This document shows positions 8,117 through 17,633 of a stretch of DNA of 64,000 nt, piece after piece. Each line of letters begins with the position of its first letter. Position 1 is the first letter of the stretch. The notes beneath the pieces are model-generated. The model did not search any database. It saw nothing but the letters and a program-made list of their open reading frames with translations, and had not been told where the DNA came from. Origin of the DNA: UBA3537 sp038138145 (GTDB lineage: Bacteria; Bacteroidota; Bacteroidia; Flavobacteriales; Flavobacteriaceae); the NCBI GenBank assembly GCA_038138145.1, contig JAYQDD010000001.1, positions 310,001-374,000 on the forward strand, read 5' to 3'. The translations under genes were made by a program, and so were the position numbers.

Positions 8117-9391
8117 ATGCCAGATTATGCAAACGACCCCAACCGAACGTCTTGGCTTCATGTCGATGCCGATTCTGATTTTCCCATTCAAAACATTCCC
8201 TTTGGCGTATTTTTAACGCGTGATGATGTCATTACGATCGGAACACGCATTGGCGATACTGCCATTGACTTAGGCGCATTGCATCAATTGGGTTATTTTG
8301 ATGAAATTCCCCTCACAGATGATATCTTTTTGCAAGATACACTCAACGATTTTATTGCAGATGGTCGTCAAACTTGGCGTGCTGTGCGCAACAAAATAGC
8401 CGAACTTTTTGATGTCAATAACACAACGCTTAAATCAAATCCAAAAGATAAGGAAGTCGTTCTTTTTACATTGGAAGAAATCGAAATGCAACTCCCCATT
8501 CAAGTTGGTGATTATACCGATTTTTATGCTAGTCGAGAACATGCTACAAATGTAGGTACCATGTTTCGTGGCAAAGACAATGCTTTAATGCCCAATTGGT
8601 TGCATTTACCCGTCGGTTATCACGGTCGAAGTTCCTCGATTATTCCATCTGGTATTCCTGTAAAGCGTCCAAAAGGGCAAACCCTACCCCCTAACGCCAA
8701 AACACCTGTATTTGGTGCAAGTAAGGCCGTAGATTTTGAATTGGAAATGGCTTTTATTACTACAAATGCTAATGAGCTTGGAGATGCTATTCCCATTGAC
8801 GAAGCAGAAGACCATATTTTTGGATTAGTATTATTTAATGATTGGAGTGCTCGGGATATTCAACGTTGGGAGTATGTCCCCCTTGGTCCTTTTTTGGGCA
8901 AGAATTTTGCCTCGTCAATTTCACCTTGGATTGTGACATTAGACGCATTAGAACCCTTTCGTGTTGACTCACCAAAACAAGATCCAAAACCTTTAGAATA
9001 TTTGCAATTTGAAGGGAAAAAGAGTTTTGATGTCCATCTTGAAGTTGCTATTCAGCCTGAAAATTCGAATGAAACCGTGGTTTCGCGGTCAAATTTTAAA
9101 TACATGTATTGGAATATGGCACAACAATTGGCACACCACACCGTAAATGGATGTCCCGTTTGTTCTGGCGATATGATGGGTAGTGGCACCATTTCTGGTC
9201 CAACTCCAGATTCTTATGGATCGATGCTGGAACTGTCATGGAAAGGCGAAAAACCAGTACAACTTGATGACGGAACTGAACGTAAATTCATAAACGACTT
9301 CGATACTGTCATTATGCGTGGCCATTGCAAAAACAATAACTACCGTATTGGGTTTGGAGAAGTAAAATCTAAACTTTTGCCCAACGACTAA
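8117..9391 (+). CDS. fahA: fumarylacetoacetase
   Basis: A 424-residue enzyme of the last step of tyrosine and phenylalanine catabolism, splitting fumarylacetoacetate into fumarate and acetoacetate. An N-terminal domain (about 1-115) of the FAH type precedes the catalytic fold. Key stretches are DYTDFYASREHATNVG (metal Asp), YHGRSSS (catalytic His), DFELEMAF (metal Glu pair) and NDWSARDIQRWEYVPLGPF. The other homogentisate pathway genes are not next to it, so it stands alone here between glyA and the thr operon. The family call is firm. Confidence 0.96.
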   Translation: MPDYANDPNRTSWLHVDADSDFPIQNIPFGVFLTRDDVITIGTRIGDTAIDLGALHQLGYFDEIPLTDDIFLQDTLNDFIADGRQTWRAVRNKIAELFDVNNTTLKSNPKDKEVVLFTLEEIEMQLPIQVGDYTDFYASREHATNVGTMFRGKDNALMPNWLHLPVGYHGRSSSIIPSGIPVKRPKGQTLPPNAKTPVFGASKAVDFELEMAFITTNANELGDAIPIDEAEDHIFGLVLFNDWSARDIQRWEYVPLGPFLGKNFASSISPWIVTLDALEPFRVDSPKQDPKPLEYLQFEGKKSFDVHLEVAIQPENSNETVVSRSNFKYMYWNMAQQLAHHTVNGCPVCSGDMMGSGTISGPTPDSYGSMLELSWKGEKPVQLDDGTERKFINDFDTVIMRGHCKNNNYRIGFGEVKSKLLPND

Positions 9392-9533
9392 AAGTCAGAA
9401 TTTAATATTAAAAAAATCATTGCATAAATCTCAATAATAAGACCTTTTATTTTTGGATTTAAGAATATACTAAGTTATTATTCACAAATTGATAAAACTT
9501 AAGCATATTATTTCAAATTTACCCCAAAAACAA

Positions 9534-9541
9534 TAGCTTTG
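9534..9541 (+). promoter_or_regulatory. candidate -7 box of the thr operon (TAGCTTTG)
   Basis: A perfect TAnnTTTG match. A start near 9548 would put the 28-codon ORF at 9560 at the very 5' end of the thrABC mRNA. A TTTC sits where the -33 TTTG would be. A second match, TATTTTTG at 9448-9455 with TTG 25 bases upstream, is an alternative or additional promoter. Confidence 0.45.
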
Positions 9542-9559
9542 AAGGCTCAACCACAAACG

Positions 9560-9646
9560 ATGAAAACAATAAGCGATTTTAGTTTTATTAAATCTCCTTT
9601 CACACCCACCATTTCTTGGAATGTGGATTCATCAATTTCCATTTAA
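9560..9646 (+). CDS. 28-codon ORF in front of thrA, possible leader peptide
   Basis: An ATG-started frame of 28 codons ends 12 bases before the thrA ATG. It begins MKTISDFSF and contains three Thr, six Ile and six Ser codons; Thr and Ile are both end products of the thr pathway. Position and composition recall the E. coli thrL leader. However, I see no terminator hairpin or competing stems between it and thrA, so classical attenuation is not supported. It may instead couple or gate thrA translation, or be chance. The coding claim is weak. Confidence 0.35.
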   Translation: MKTISDFSFIKSPFTPTISWNVDSSISI

Positions 9647-9658
9647 TCTCAACGCAAA

Positions 9659-12109
9659 ATGAACGTTTTAAAATTTGGAGGCACATCAGTTGGCTCCGCA
9701 GAAAATATTAAAAAAGTAATTGAAATCGTTAAATCGGCATCAGAAAACGACCTTGTTGTTGTCGTAGTTTCTGCTGTGGGTGGTATTACAGATAAGCTTA
9801 TGCGTGCTTCTCAAAAGGCCATTGAAAATGACCTCAATTACAAGAGCGATTTCGATAAACTCAAGCAACAACATGTTGAAATTATGGAGGGGCTTTTGTC
9901 GGGATCAACGCTTTTAGATACAAAAGACGTGATCTTTGAAAAACTGGCCGAATTGGAAAAATTGTTGGACGGTATTTTCTTAATCAATGAATTATCGCCA
10001 AAAACCACAGACAAATTGCTCAGTTTTGGAGAACTCATGTCCTCATTGATTATTTTTGAAGCCATGCAAGAACATGGACTGAATGTTCAATTAAAAAATA
10101 GTCAAAATCTAATTGTTACAGATTCAAATTTCACCAATGCTTCCGTTCAGTTTGAAGAAACAAATGCAAATATTACATCATATTTTGAGCATAATAAAAA
10201 ATTAGTGACCATTCTTCCAGGGTTTATTTCAAAATCTGAGGATGGAGAAATTACGACTTTGGGACGTGGTGGTTCTGATTATACAGCCGCTATTCTTGCA
10301 GCCGCTCTCGATGTAAATACTTTAGAAATATGGACAGATGTAAGTGGAATGTTCACCACAAATCCAAAACTTGTAAAACAAGCGCAACCCATCAAAAAGC
10401 TGTCCTATAAAGAAGCGATTGAACTGTCACACTTTGGCGCAAAAGTACTCTATCCCCCTACTGTACTTCCTGTATTATCCAAAAATATTCCCATCCATAT
10501 AAAAAACACACTAAAACCTGATGAGGAAGGAACTTTAATCACCAAAGTTGTTACCAATGGCAATGGCAATCCAATAAAGGGAATCAGTAACATCAATGGT
10601 ATTTCTTTACTTACCCTTCAAGGAAATGGCATGGTGGGTATTCCTGGTTTTTCAAAACGATTATTCGAAACTTTGGCTCGAGAAAAAATTAATGTTGTGA
10701 TTACCACTCAAGCATCTTCGGAACATTCTATATGTGTTGGTGTGTCCGATCAAGATGCGCACTCGGCCAAGTCTGCTTTGGATCAAGAGTTTGAAAATGA
10801 AATTTCTCTTCTTAAAATTGATCCATTGGTCCTTGAAGAACATTTATCTATTGTAGCTGTTGTTGGCGAAAAAATGAAAAACCATCAAGGGATTAGTGGC
10901 AGAATGTTCAGTACACTGGGAAAAAACAACGTCAATATACGTGCTATAGCACAAGGGGCTTCAGAGCGAAATATCACTGCCGTGATTAAAGAAAAAGACG
11001 TAAAAAAGGCCTTGAATTGCCTTCATGAGACGTTTTTTGAAGTGGAAACGAAGCACATCAATTTATTTATTGCCGGTGTTGGAAATGTTGGAAAATCGTT
11101 GCTAGAACAAATTCATGCCCAAGCCAAATATGTCAAAGAGAATCTAAAACTTAAAATTAAAGTTGTTGGGCTTTCAAACTCTAAAACCATGGCTTTTGAT
11201 GCGGATGGTATTGACCTAAATTCTTGGGATAAAACGTTAGCCAATGGAACAACAACTCATCCTAATGATTTCTTCGAAAAAGCTAAAGCATTAAACCTAA
11301 GGAATTCTGTTTTTGTAGACATCACAGCCAATGAAGATATAGCAAAAACCTACAAACATTATTTGGAAGAAAGTATTGCAGTGGTGGCTTGTAATAAGAT
11401 AGCTTGTTCGAGTAACATCCAATATTATGAACGTCTAAAAACATTATCAAGAAAATACAACGCACCCTTCCTGTTTGAAACGAATGTAGGCGCAGGACTT
11501 CCTGTAATTGATACTCTTAATCATCTTATTGCATCTGGTGATCGTATCCTAGCGATTAATGCTGTACTTTCTGGGAGTTTAAATTTTATTTTTAATAATT
11601 TTAACTCAGAGAATACATTTCATGATGTGGTCAAAACGGCTCAAGCAGAAGGGTATACAGAACCCGATCCTCGAATAGATTTGAGTGGTATTGATGTAGC
11701 CAGAAAACTTTTGATTTTGATAAGAGAATCTGGTGAATCCATCGAAATTGAAGAGATCAAAAATGATAGCTTTTTACCAAAAGGTGCATTAGAAGCCAGT
11801 GATGTTTCTGCCTTTTATAAATTGATTAAAGACAAGGACAGTGCCTTCAAAGAACTTTTAAACGCTGCTGAAAAACAAAATGCTCGACTGAAATATGTTG
11901 CCACATATAAAGATGGATTGGCTAGCGTTGGTTTAAAAGAAATCCCTGAAGGTCACCCATTTTATAACTTGGAGGGCAAAGATAATATTGTCATGTTCTA
12001 CACCAACCGTTACAAAGAGCAACCTCTGATTATAAAAGGTGCTGGTGCTGGAGCAGCTGTAACTGCATCAGGGCTATTTGCAGACATCATAAGAGCATCA
12101 AACATATAA
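9659..12109 (+). CDS. thrA: bifunctional aspartate kinase / homoserine dehydrogenase I
   Basis: An 816-residue fusion, the normal length for ThrA. The aspartokinase domain (1-295) starts with LKFGGTSVGS and includes GRGGSDYTA at 202-210. A double ACT regulatory region follows (about 315-460). The homoserine dehydrogenase domain starts with the NAD(P) motif FIAGVGNVGKS at 470-480 and contains NVGAGLPVIDTL and GYTEPDPRIDLSG. It catalyses the first and third steps from aspartate to threonine, normally inhibited by threonine through the ACT domains. It is first in the tight thrABC operon; thrB starts 2 bases after its stop. Confidence 0.97.
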   Translation: MNVLKFGGTSVGSAENIKKVIEIVKSASENDLVVVVVSAVGGITDKLMRASQKAIENDLNYKSDFDKLKQQHVEIMEGLLSGSTLLDTKDVIFEKLAELEKLLDGIFLINELSPKTTDKLLSFGELMSSLIIFEAMQEHGLNVQLKNSQNLIVTDSNFTNASVQFEETNANITSYFEHNKKLVTILPGFISKSEDGEITTLGRGGSDYTAAILAAALDVNTLEIWTDVSGMFTTNPKLVKQAQPIKKLSYKEAIELSHFGAKVLYPPTVLPVLSKNIPIHIKNTLKPDEEGTLITKVVTNGNGNPIKGISNINGISLLTLQGNGMVGIPGFSKRLFETLAREKINVVITTQASSEHSICVGVSDQDAHSAKSALDQEFENEISLLKIDPLVLEEHLSIVAVVGEKMKNHQGISGRMFSTLGKNNVNIRAIAQGASERNITAVIKEKDVKKALNCLHETFFEVETKHINLFIAGVGNVGKSLLEQIHAQAKYVKENLKLKIKVVGLSNSKTMAFDADGIDLNSWDKTLANGTTTHPNDFFEKAKALNLRNSVFVDITANEDIAKTYKHYLEESIAVVACNKIACSSNIQYYERLKTLSRKYNAPFLFETNVGAGLPVIDTLNHLIASGDRILAINAVLSGSLNFIFNNFNSENTFHDVVKTAQAEGYTEPDPRIDLSGIDVARKLLILIRESGESIEIEEIKNDSFLPKGALEASDVSAFYKLIKDKDSAFKELLNAAEKQNARLKYVATYKDGLASVGLKEIPEGHPFYNLEGKDNIVMFYTNRYKEQPLIIKGAGAGAAVTASGLFADIIRASNI

Positions 12110-12111
12110 TT

Positions 12112-13035
12112 ATGGAAGAAGTCAAAATTTTTTCGCCTGCTACAGTGGCCAATGTGGCCTGTGGATTTGATGTGCTTGGATTTTGTTTGGACGGTATTGG
12201 CGATGAAATGATCATTCGTAAATCTAAAGAAAAGGGCGTACGTATTGTAGTCTCAGAAGGTTTTGATCTCCCACTGGATATAGAAAAAAATATTGCGGGT
12301 GTTTCAGCACAGGCATTGTACGAAAAAGCCAATCCCGATTTTGGTTTTGAATTAGAACTCTACAAGCACATAAAACCTGGAAGTGGTATTGGCAGCAGCG
12401 CAGCAAGTGCAATTGGAAGTGTATTTGGAATGAATTTACTGCTAGGAAATCCATTCAATCAAAATGAACTTATCGGATTTGCGATGAAAGGAGAAGCGTT
12501 AGCGAGTGCAGCAGAGCATGCCGACAACATCGCTCCTGCCCTGTTCGGTGGATTTACGTTAGTTAAAAATACCAACCCAGTACACATCCTACAAATACCT
12601 ACACCTAGCGAATTGTACGCCGTTATTGTTCATCCACAAATTGAAATTAAAACAGCTGAAGCACGGTCTGTATTGCCACAACACATCAATTTAAAAGACG
12701 CAACCCTGCAGTGGGCCAACTTAGGGAGTTTGGTTCATGCATTGCACACCAGCGATTATGAACTTATAGGCCAGAGCTTAATAGATGTAGTCGCAGAACC
12801 TTACCGCAGTAATGCCATACCAAATTATGATACGCTTAAAGAAACCGCCAAAAAAGCAGGTGCACTTGGTACATCAATTTCAGGATCTGGGCCATCAATA
12901 TTTAGTTTGTGTAAAGGAAAAGATATTGCAGAGCGTATCAATAATGAACAAATAAAAATATTGAATTCTATGGGAATTCCCTTCGAAACATATGTCTCAA
13001 AAATCAATACCCAAGGCATAACAATTGTAAAATAA
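12112..13035 (+). CDS. thrB: homoserine kinase
   Basis: A 307-residue GHMP kinase that phosphorylates homoserine. The N-terminal substrate loop is SPATVANVACGFDVLG and the ATP-binding glycine motif KPGSGIGSSAASA is at 88-100. A third motif, GTSISGSGPSIF, is near residue 258. It is cytoplasmic. It lies between thrA and thrC with gaps of 2 and 9 bases, so the three are certainly one transcript. Confidence 0.96.
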   Translation: MEEVKIFSPATVANVACGFDVLGFCLDGIGDEMIIRKSKEKGVRIVVSEGFDLPLDIEKNIAGVSAQALYEKANPDFGFELELYKHIKPGSGIGSSAASAIGSVFGMNLLLGNPFNQNELIGFAMKGEALASAAEHADNIAPALFGGFTLVKNTNPVHILQIPTPSELYAVIVHPQIEIKTAEARSVLPQHINLKDATLQWANLGSLVHALHTSDYELIGQSLIDVVAEPYRSNAIPNYDTLKETAKKAGALGTSISGSGPSIFSLCKGKDIAERINNEQIKILNSMGIPFETYVSKINTQGITIVK

Positions 13036-13044
13036 AAAAGTTTG

Positions 13045-14340
13045 ATGAACTACTACAGTCTCAATAAAAAAGCACCTGATGCATCGTTTGAAACAGCCGT
13101 TCGAAAAGGATTGGCACCAGATAAAGGCCTTTATTTTCCAGAAAGCATCACTCCGCTTGATGATGCATTTTTAAACACTATAGAACAGTATTCTAACCAG
13201 GATATTGCTTTTCATGCTATCAAACAATTCATTTGTCCAGAAATCCCTGAAAATGATTTGAAAGCAATTATTGCCGATACATTAAACTTTGATTTTCCAG
13301 TTGTTGAAATTGAAGAGGGTGTTTCTACACTCGAATTGTTCCATGGGCCAACCATGGCGTTTAAAGATGTAGGTGCAAGATTTATGGCACGTTGCTTGGG
13401 CTATTTTAATAAGGACAATAGCGAAGAAGTAACGGTGTTAGTGGCTACTTCAGGCGATACTGGTGGCGCTGTTGCAAGTGGGTTTTTGGGGGTCAAAGGC
13501 GTTCGCGTCGTGATTTTATACCCTAGTGGAAAAGTAAGCCATGTACAAGAAAAACAATTGACCACACTTGGTCAAAACATCACCGCATTAGAAGTAGACG
13601 GAACGTTTGATGATTGTCAAGATATTGTAAAAAAGGCTTTTTTAGATTCAGATTTAACAAATCAAATGGCGCTCACCTCTGCAAACTCTATCAATGTTGC
13701 CCGATGGATGCCACAAATGTTCTATTTTATGTTTGCATACAAGCAATTAAAACATAAAAATGTACCCATCGTTTTTTCAGTGCCTAGTGGTAATTTTGGG
13801 AATGTTTGTGCTGGAATGTTGGCCCAAAAACTTGGACTTCCTTTTACGCATTTTATCGCTTCAAACAATGCCAACAATGTTGTACAGCGCTATTTTGAAA
13901 CTCATCAGTACAGTCCCCTCCCCTCTATTCAAACCATAAGCAATGCAATGGACGTTGGAAATCCGAGTAATTTTATTCGTATTCAAGAACTGTACAACAA
14001 CGATTTTGAAGAATTAAAACAAAATTTATCTGCCTACAGTTTTTCAGATGATGAAACTAAGGCGGCGTTGTTGTCAATTTACGATCAGTCAGGATATATT
14101 GCTGATCCGCATGGTGCTGTAGGTTATTTGGGATGTAAATCATACCAAAAAGAACACCCACAAGCACATACCGTATTTTTGGAAACCGCTCACCCTACCA
14201 AATTTTTGGATGTAGTTGAGGATGTAATTCCAGAACAAATTGCTTTACCGCCTCAAATTCAAGAGGTTATAGACAAAGAAAAAGTAGCAACATTTGTTAA
14301 GAACTATTCTGAATTTAAATCTTTTCTGTTGGAATTGTAG
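13045..14340 (+). CDS. thrC: threonine synthase
   Basis: A 431-residue PLP enzyme that converts O-phosphohomoserine to threonine. The PLP lysine is K107 in HGPTMAFKDVGARF, and the phosphate-binding SGDTGGAVASGF follows. I chose the ATG at 13045; a TTG one codon earlier is also in frame but less likely. This is the last gene of thrABC. The next gene, gcvT, has its own -7 box. Confidence 0.96.
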   Translation: MNYYSLNKKAPDASFETAVRKGLAPDKGLYFPESITPLDDAFLNTIEQYSNQDIAFHAIKQFICPEIPENDLKAIIADTLNFDFPVVEIEEGVSTLELFHGPTMAFKDVGARFMARCLGYFNKDNSEEVTVLVATSGDTGGAVASGFLGVKGVRVVILYPSGKVSHVQEKQLTTLGQNITALEVDGTFDDCQDIVKKAFLDSDLTNQMALTSANSINVARWMPQMFYFMFAYKQLKHKNVPIVFSVPSGNFGNVCAGMLAQKLGLPFTHFIASNNANNVVQRYFETHQYSPLPSIQTISNAMDVGNPSNFIRIQELYNNDFEELKQNLSAYSFSDDETKAALLSIYDQSGYIADPHGAVGYLGCKSYQKEHPQAHTVFLETAHPTKFLDVVEDVIPEQIALPPQIQEVIDKEKVATFVKNYSEFKSFLLEL

Positions 14341-14366
14341 GCATCGTTTTTGAATAAAAATTTACC

Positions 14367-14374
14367 TAAATTTG
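14367..14374 (+). promoter_or_regulatory. -7 box of gcvT (TAAATTTG)
   Basis: A perfect TAnnTTTG match 16 bases before the gcvT ATG. A TTTG at 14349-14352 lies only 14 bases upstream, which is shorter than the usual spacing. Confidence 0.5.
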
Positions 14375-14390
14375 TATTCAAACTCAGCTT

Positions 14391-15473
14391 ATGAAAAAAA
14401 CAGCCCTACACCACATTCATCAATCGCTTGGCGCAAAAATGGTTCCCTTTGCAGGATTCGATATGCCCGTACAATACGAAGGTGTTAATGCCGAGCATCT
14501 TGCTGTACGCCATAATGTAGGCGTTTTTGATGTATCACATATGGGTGAATTTTTAATAGAAGGCCCCAATGCATTAGCCCTTATTCAATCCGTTTCTTCC
14601 AATGATGCCGCATTGCTCACTGTTGGAAAAGCACAATACAGTTGTTTGCCCAATGATGAGGGTGGAATTGTCGATGATCTTATCATCTATCGTATAAAAG
14701 ATGAAACCTATCTTTTGGTGGTCAATGCCAGCAACATCGAAAAAGATTGGAATTGGATCAGTTCAAAGAACCATATGGGTGCTATAATGAAAAATATCAG
14801 TGATGACTATTCGCTATTAGCCATTCAAGGCCCAAAGGCTATAGACGCCATGCAATCTTTGACAAGCATTGATTTATCGGCCATAAAATTCTATCATTTC
14901 GAAGTTGCCGATTTTGCAGGAATACCGCATGTAATTATTTCTGCAACGGGTTACACTGGTAGTGGTGGTTTCGAAATTTATTGTAAAAATGAAGAAGTTC
15001 AACAGATTTGGGAACGCGTTTTTGACGCTGGTGCTGATTTTGATATAAAACCCATTGGCCTTGCGGCTCGTGATACTTTACGTTTAGAAATGGGATACTG
15101 TCTATATGGCAATGATATTGATAATACCACCTCGCCTATTGAGGCTGGATTGGGATGGATAACGAAATTTTCTAAATCATTTACCAATAGCGAAGCACTT
15201 TTAAATCAAAAAACAGATGGTGTAGCACGCAAACTTATTGGTTTTGAACTCAATGAACGTGGTATTCCACGTAAATCTTATCCAATTTTAGATACTAATG
15301 GGAACACCATTGGTGAAGTGACTTCGGGCACAATGTCTCCTTCTTTAAGTAAAGGTATTGGTATGGGCTATGTAGCCATCGAACATTCTAAGGTAGGAGC
15401 TGAATTAGGCATCCAAATTAGAAAAAAAGTTATTTCAGCCACTGTAGTAAAAACGCCTTTTTACAAAGGATAA
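14391..15473 (+). CDS. gcvT: glycine cleavage system aminomethyltransferase (T protein)
   Basis: A 360-residue folate enzyme. It takes the aminomethyl group from the H protein and makes methylenetetrahydrofolate and ammonia. Typical stretches: FAGFDMPVQYEG, GVFDVSHMGEF (with the conserved Asp), GYTGSGGFEIY and GLAARDTLRLEMGYCLYGNDID. The other gcv genes are not adjacent, which is usual in this phylum. A short spacer separates it from the RmlD-like gene downstream, with which it may be co-transcribed. Confidence 0.96.
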   Translation: MKKTALHHIHQSLGAKMVPFAGFDMPVQYEGVNAEHLAVRHNVGVFDVSHMGEFLIEGPNALALIQSVSSNDAALLTVGKAQYSCLPNDEGGIVDDLIIYRIKDETYLLVVNASNIEKDWNWISSKNHMGAIMKNISDDYSLLAIQGPKAIDAMQSLTSIDLSAIKFYHFEVADFAGIPHVIISATGYTGSGGFEIYCKNEEVQQIWERVFDAGADFDIKPIGLAARDTLRLEMGYCLYGNDIDNTTSPIEAGLGWITKFSKSFTNSEALLNQKTDGVARKLIGFELNERGIPRKSYPILDTNGNTIGEVTSGTMSPSLSKGIGMGYVAIEHSKVGAELGIQIRKKVISATVVKTPFYKG

Positions 15474-15482
15474 TTTGGTTGT

Positions 15483-16319
15483 ATGGCATTAAAAAAGAAC
15501 CGCGTATTGGTATTGGGGGGAAGTGGTTTTTTGGGTCAATCCATTTACAAGGAGCTTTCCCCATATTTTAAAACGTTTGGAACCTATTTTTCTGCTGAAA
15601 AAAAATTCAAAAACAATAGTCAATTTTTTCAATATGACTGTGAAACCGATGAAATAGTTGAACATCTTAACATCATCCAACCAAATATAATCATATCGGC
15701 TATACGTGGAGAATTTTCTTCTCAATTAGTGGCTCATCAACATCTCTATCAATATGCAAAACTGCATAAACATGTAAAAATAGTGTTTCTTTCTTCTTCG
15801 AATGTTTTTGATGCCTACAGTAAATATCCAAGCTATGAAAATGATACTACGCTGAGTAATAGTATTTATGGGCATTTCAAAATTCGTGTAGAACAACAAC
15901 TACTAAAATTACCAAAAAGACAAGTGGTCATAATGCGTTTGCCTATGGTTTTTGGTGTTCAATCGCCACGAGTTAAAGAATTAAGAGCATTACACGAATT
16001 GGATGAATTTGTTGAATTGTTTCCAAATTTGGTGATGAACGTCAGTTGGGATACAAAAATCACGCAACAACTGCACTATATTATTAATAGGAATAAATAT
16101 GGTGTTTTTCATTGTGCGAGTACAGATTTGGTGCATCACGAGGATTTTATCAAAGATTTGATGCGCGCTATGGGACTGAAACATTCGAAATATAAATTTG
16201 TATACACCACCAACGACGAACGCTATCTTGCTGTGATGCCCAAATACAATACCCCTCCAAAACATCTTCTTTTTGAAAGCAATTCACTATTTCAAGAAAT
16301 TAAAAGAGCGTATTCATAA
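15483..16319 (+). CDS. extended SDR / RmlD-like NAD(P)-dependent sugar-type reductase
   Basis: A 278-residue protein with the Rossmann motif VLGGSGFLGQS near residue 10, a serine region FLSSSNVFDA and the active-site pair YxxxK in IYGHFK. It resembles dTDP-4-dehydrorhamnose reductase (RmlD) and related NAD-dependent epimerases. It is shorter than most epimerases and no other nucleotide sugar gene is near, so the substrate is unknown. It starts 9 bases after the gcvT stop. Confidence 0.75.
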   Translation: MALKKNRVLVLGGSGFLGQSIYKELSPYFKTFGTYFSAEKKFKNNSQFFQYDCETDEIVEHLNIIQPNIIISAIRGEFSSQLVAHQHLYQYAKLHKHVKIVFLSSSNVFDAYSKYPSYENDTTLSNSIYGHFKIRVEQQLLKLPKRQVVIMRLPMVFGVQSPRVKELRALHELDEFVELFPNLVMNVSWDTKITQQLHYIINRNKYGVFHCASTDLVHHEDFIKDLMRAMGLKHSKYKFVYTTNDERYLAVMPKYNTPPKHLLFESNSLFQEIKRAYS

Positions 16320-16327
16320 GGGCTAAA

Positions 16328-16358
16328 TTTGTAATTAATAAAAGCATTTGTAATTTTA
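16328..16358 (+). promoter_or_regulatory. yebC promoter, TTTG-N19-TAATTTTA
   Basis: TTTG (16328-16331) and TAATTTTA (16351-16358) are 19 bases apart. The downstream box ends in A instead of G. The predicted transcript start is near 16364, giving a leader of about 14 bases. TAAATTTG at 16324-16331 overlaps the upstream element. Confidence 0.45.
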
Positions 16359-16377
16359 CAATTTAAAATAATAATGA

Positions 16378-17091
16378 ATGGGAAGAGCATTTGAATTTCG
16401 CAAAGCGAGAAAAATGAAACGTTGGTCGGCCATGAGTAAGGCCTTTACACGTATTGGTAAAGACATTGTGATGGCGGTTAAAGAAGGAGGTCCAGACCCA
16501 GAAAACAACTCCAGACTACGTGCGGTGATTCAAAATGCGAAAGCGGTCAATATGCCAAAAGACAATATTGAACGTGCTATAAAGCGTGCCAGTGACAAAA
16601 ATCAAGGCGACTACAAAGAGGTTTTGTTTGAGGGTTATGGCCCTCATGGTATTGCCATTCTTGTTGAAACGGCAACAGACAACAATACCAGAACTGTAGC
16701 CAATGTTCGCAGTTATTTTAATAAATGTAATGGAAATTTAGGCACTTCGGGTTCGGTTGTCTTTATGTTTGATCATACCTGTAATTTTAGAATTAATGGC
16801 GACGGACTTGATCCAGAAGAAATAGAATTAGAATTTATAGATTTTGGTGCTGAAGAAGTTTTTGTAGATGACGACGGGCTTTTAATTTACGCCCCATTTG
16901 AGAGTTTTGGTGCGATTCAAGGGGAATTGGAACAGCGCAACATCGAAATCTTATCTTCGGGCTTTGAACGTATTCCACAGACCACAAAACAACTTAACGC
17001 TGAACAAGTTCAAGACGTAGAAAAATTATTGGAAAAACTTGAAGAGGATGATGATGTTCAGAATGTGTACCACTCCATGCAAGAAGGTTAA
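16378..17091 (+). CDS. YebC/PmpR family protein
   Basis: A 237-residue member of the YebC family (TACO1 in mitochondria), long annotated as a DNA-binding regulator and more recently linked to translation of difficult sequences such as proline runs. It starts MGRAFEFRKARKMKRW and has the hallmark region NSRLRAVIQNAKAVNMPKDNIERAIKRA. The acidic C-terminal third is normal. Its stop shares four bases (TTAA) with the stop of the convergent acyltransferase gene. Confidence 0.95.
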   Translation: MGRAFEFRKARKMKRWSAMSKAFTRIGKDIVMAVKEGGPDPENNSRLRAVIQNAKAVNMPKDNIERAIKRASDKNQGDYKEVLFEGYGPHGIAILVETATDNNTRTVANVRSYFNKCNGNLGTSGSVVFMFDHTCNFRINGDGLDPEEIELEFIDFGAEEVFVDDDGLLIYAPFESFGAIQGELEQRNIEILSSGFERIPQTTKQLNAEQVQDVEKLLEKLEEDDDVQNVYHSMQEG

Positions 17092-17630
17092 GAATACTCC
17101 GGCACCTTCCCTACTACGCCATTATAAAAAGCACGCATAAATTTAAAATCGGCTTCAACATCGTCAGTGGGGTAAAAAGGTTCAGAAAATTTATTTTCTT
17201 TATTCTTAAAATCTAAGGTAAACATCAATATGGGTACATTGGCTTTTTTGGCAATATAATAAAAGCCGGTTTTCCAGTGTTCAACTTTTTTTCGTGTGCC
17301 TTCAGGGGCAATCGCCATTCGAAATTCTTCGTGTTGATCAAAAAGCCGTGCAATGGCATCCACTTGTTTTTCATTTTTTTTACGCACTACAGGCGCTCCG
17401 CCCAATGCTCTAAAAAGCCATCCTGTAAAAGGGTTAAAAAGTGCTTTTTTACCAACAAAATTGGCATGAATACCTAAGACCGAACGCAACAGAATACCCA
17501 CATAAAAATCGTGCCAACTGGTATGTGGAACAGCAATGATGACGGCTTTTTTTATACAATCAAAATCATTGAAGCCAGTAGCTTTCCAGCCCAATACATT
17601 GTGGTAAATAAATTTAGAAATCCTCTTCAT
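17088..17630 (-). CDS. 1-acyl-sn-glycerol-3-phosphate acyltransferase-like protein
   Basis: A 180-residue PlsC-type acyltransferase. The catalytic HxxxxD is H36-D41 (HTSWHD), and the second motif is APEGTRKK near residue 108. It would acylate lysophosphatidate or a related lipid at the inner membrane. It is short and has no clear transmembrane segment. It is the last gene of the kdsB-kdnB group. The ATG lies 3 bases after the second stop of the kdnB frame (17634-17636), but about 75 bases after the premature stop, which supports kdnB having once been longer. Confidence 0.85.
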   Translation of the reverse strand: MKRISKFIYHNVLGWKATGFNDFDCIKKAVIIAVPHTSWHDFYVGILLRSVLGIHANFVGKKALFNPFTGWLFRALGGAPVVRKKNEKQVDAIARLFDQHEEFRMAIAPEGTRKKVEHWKTGFYYIAKKANVPILMFTLDFKNKENKFSEPFYPTDDVEADFKFMRAFYNGVVGKVPEYS

Positions 17631-17633
17631 GCT

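Noticed and set aside
9560..9660. Classical thr attenuator (terminator/antiterminator)
   Set aside because: No GC-rich stem with a T run lies between the short ORF and thrA.
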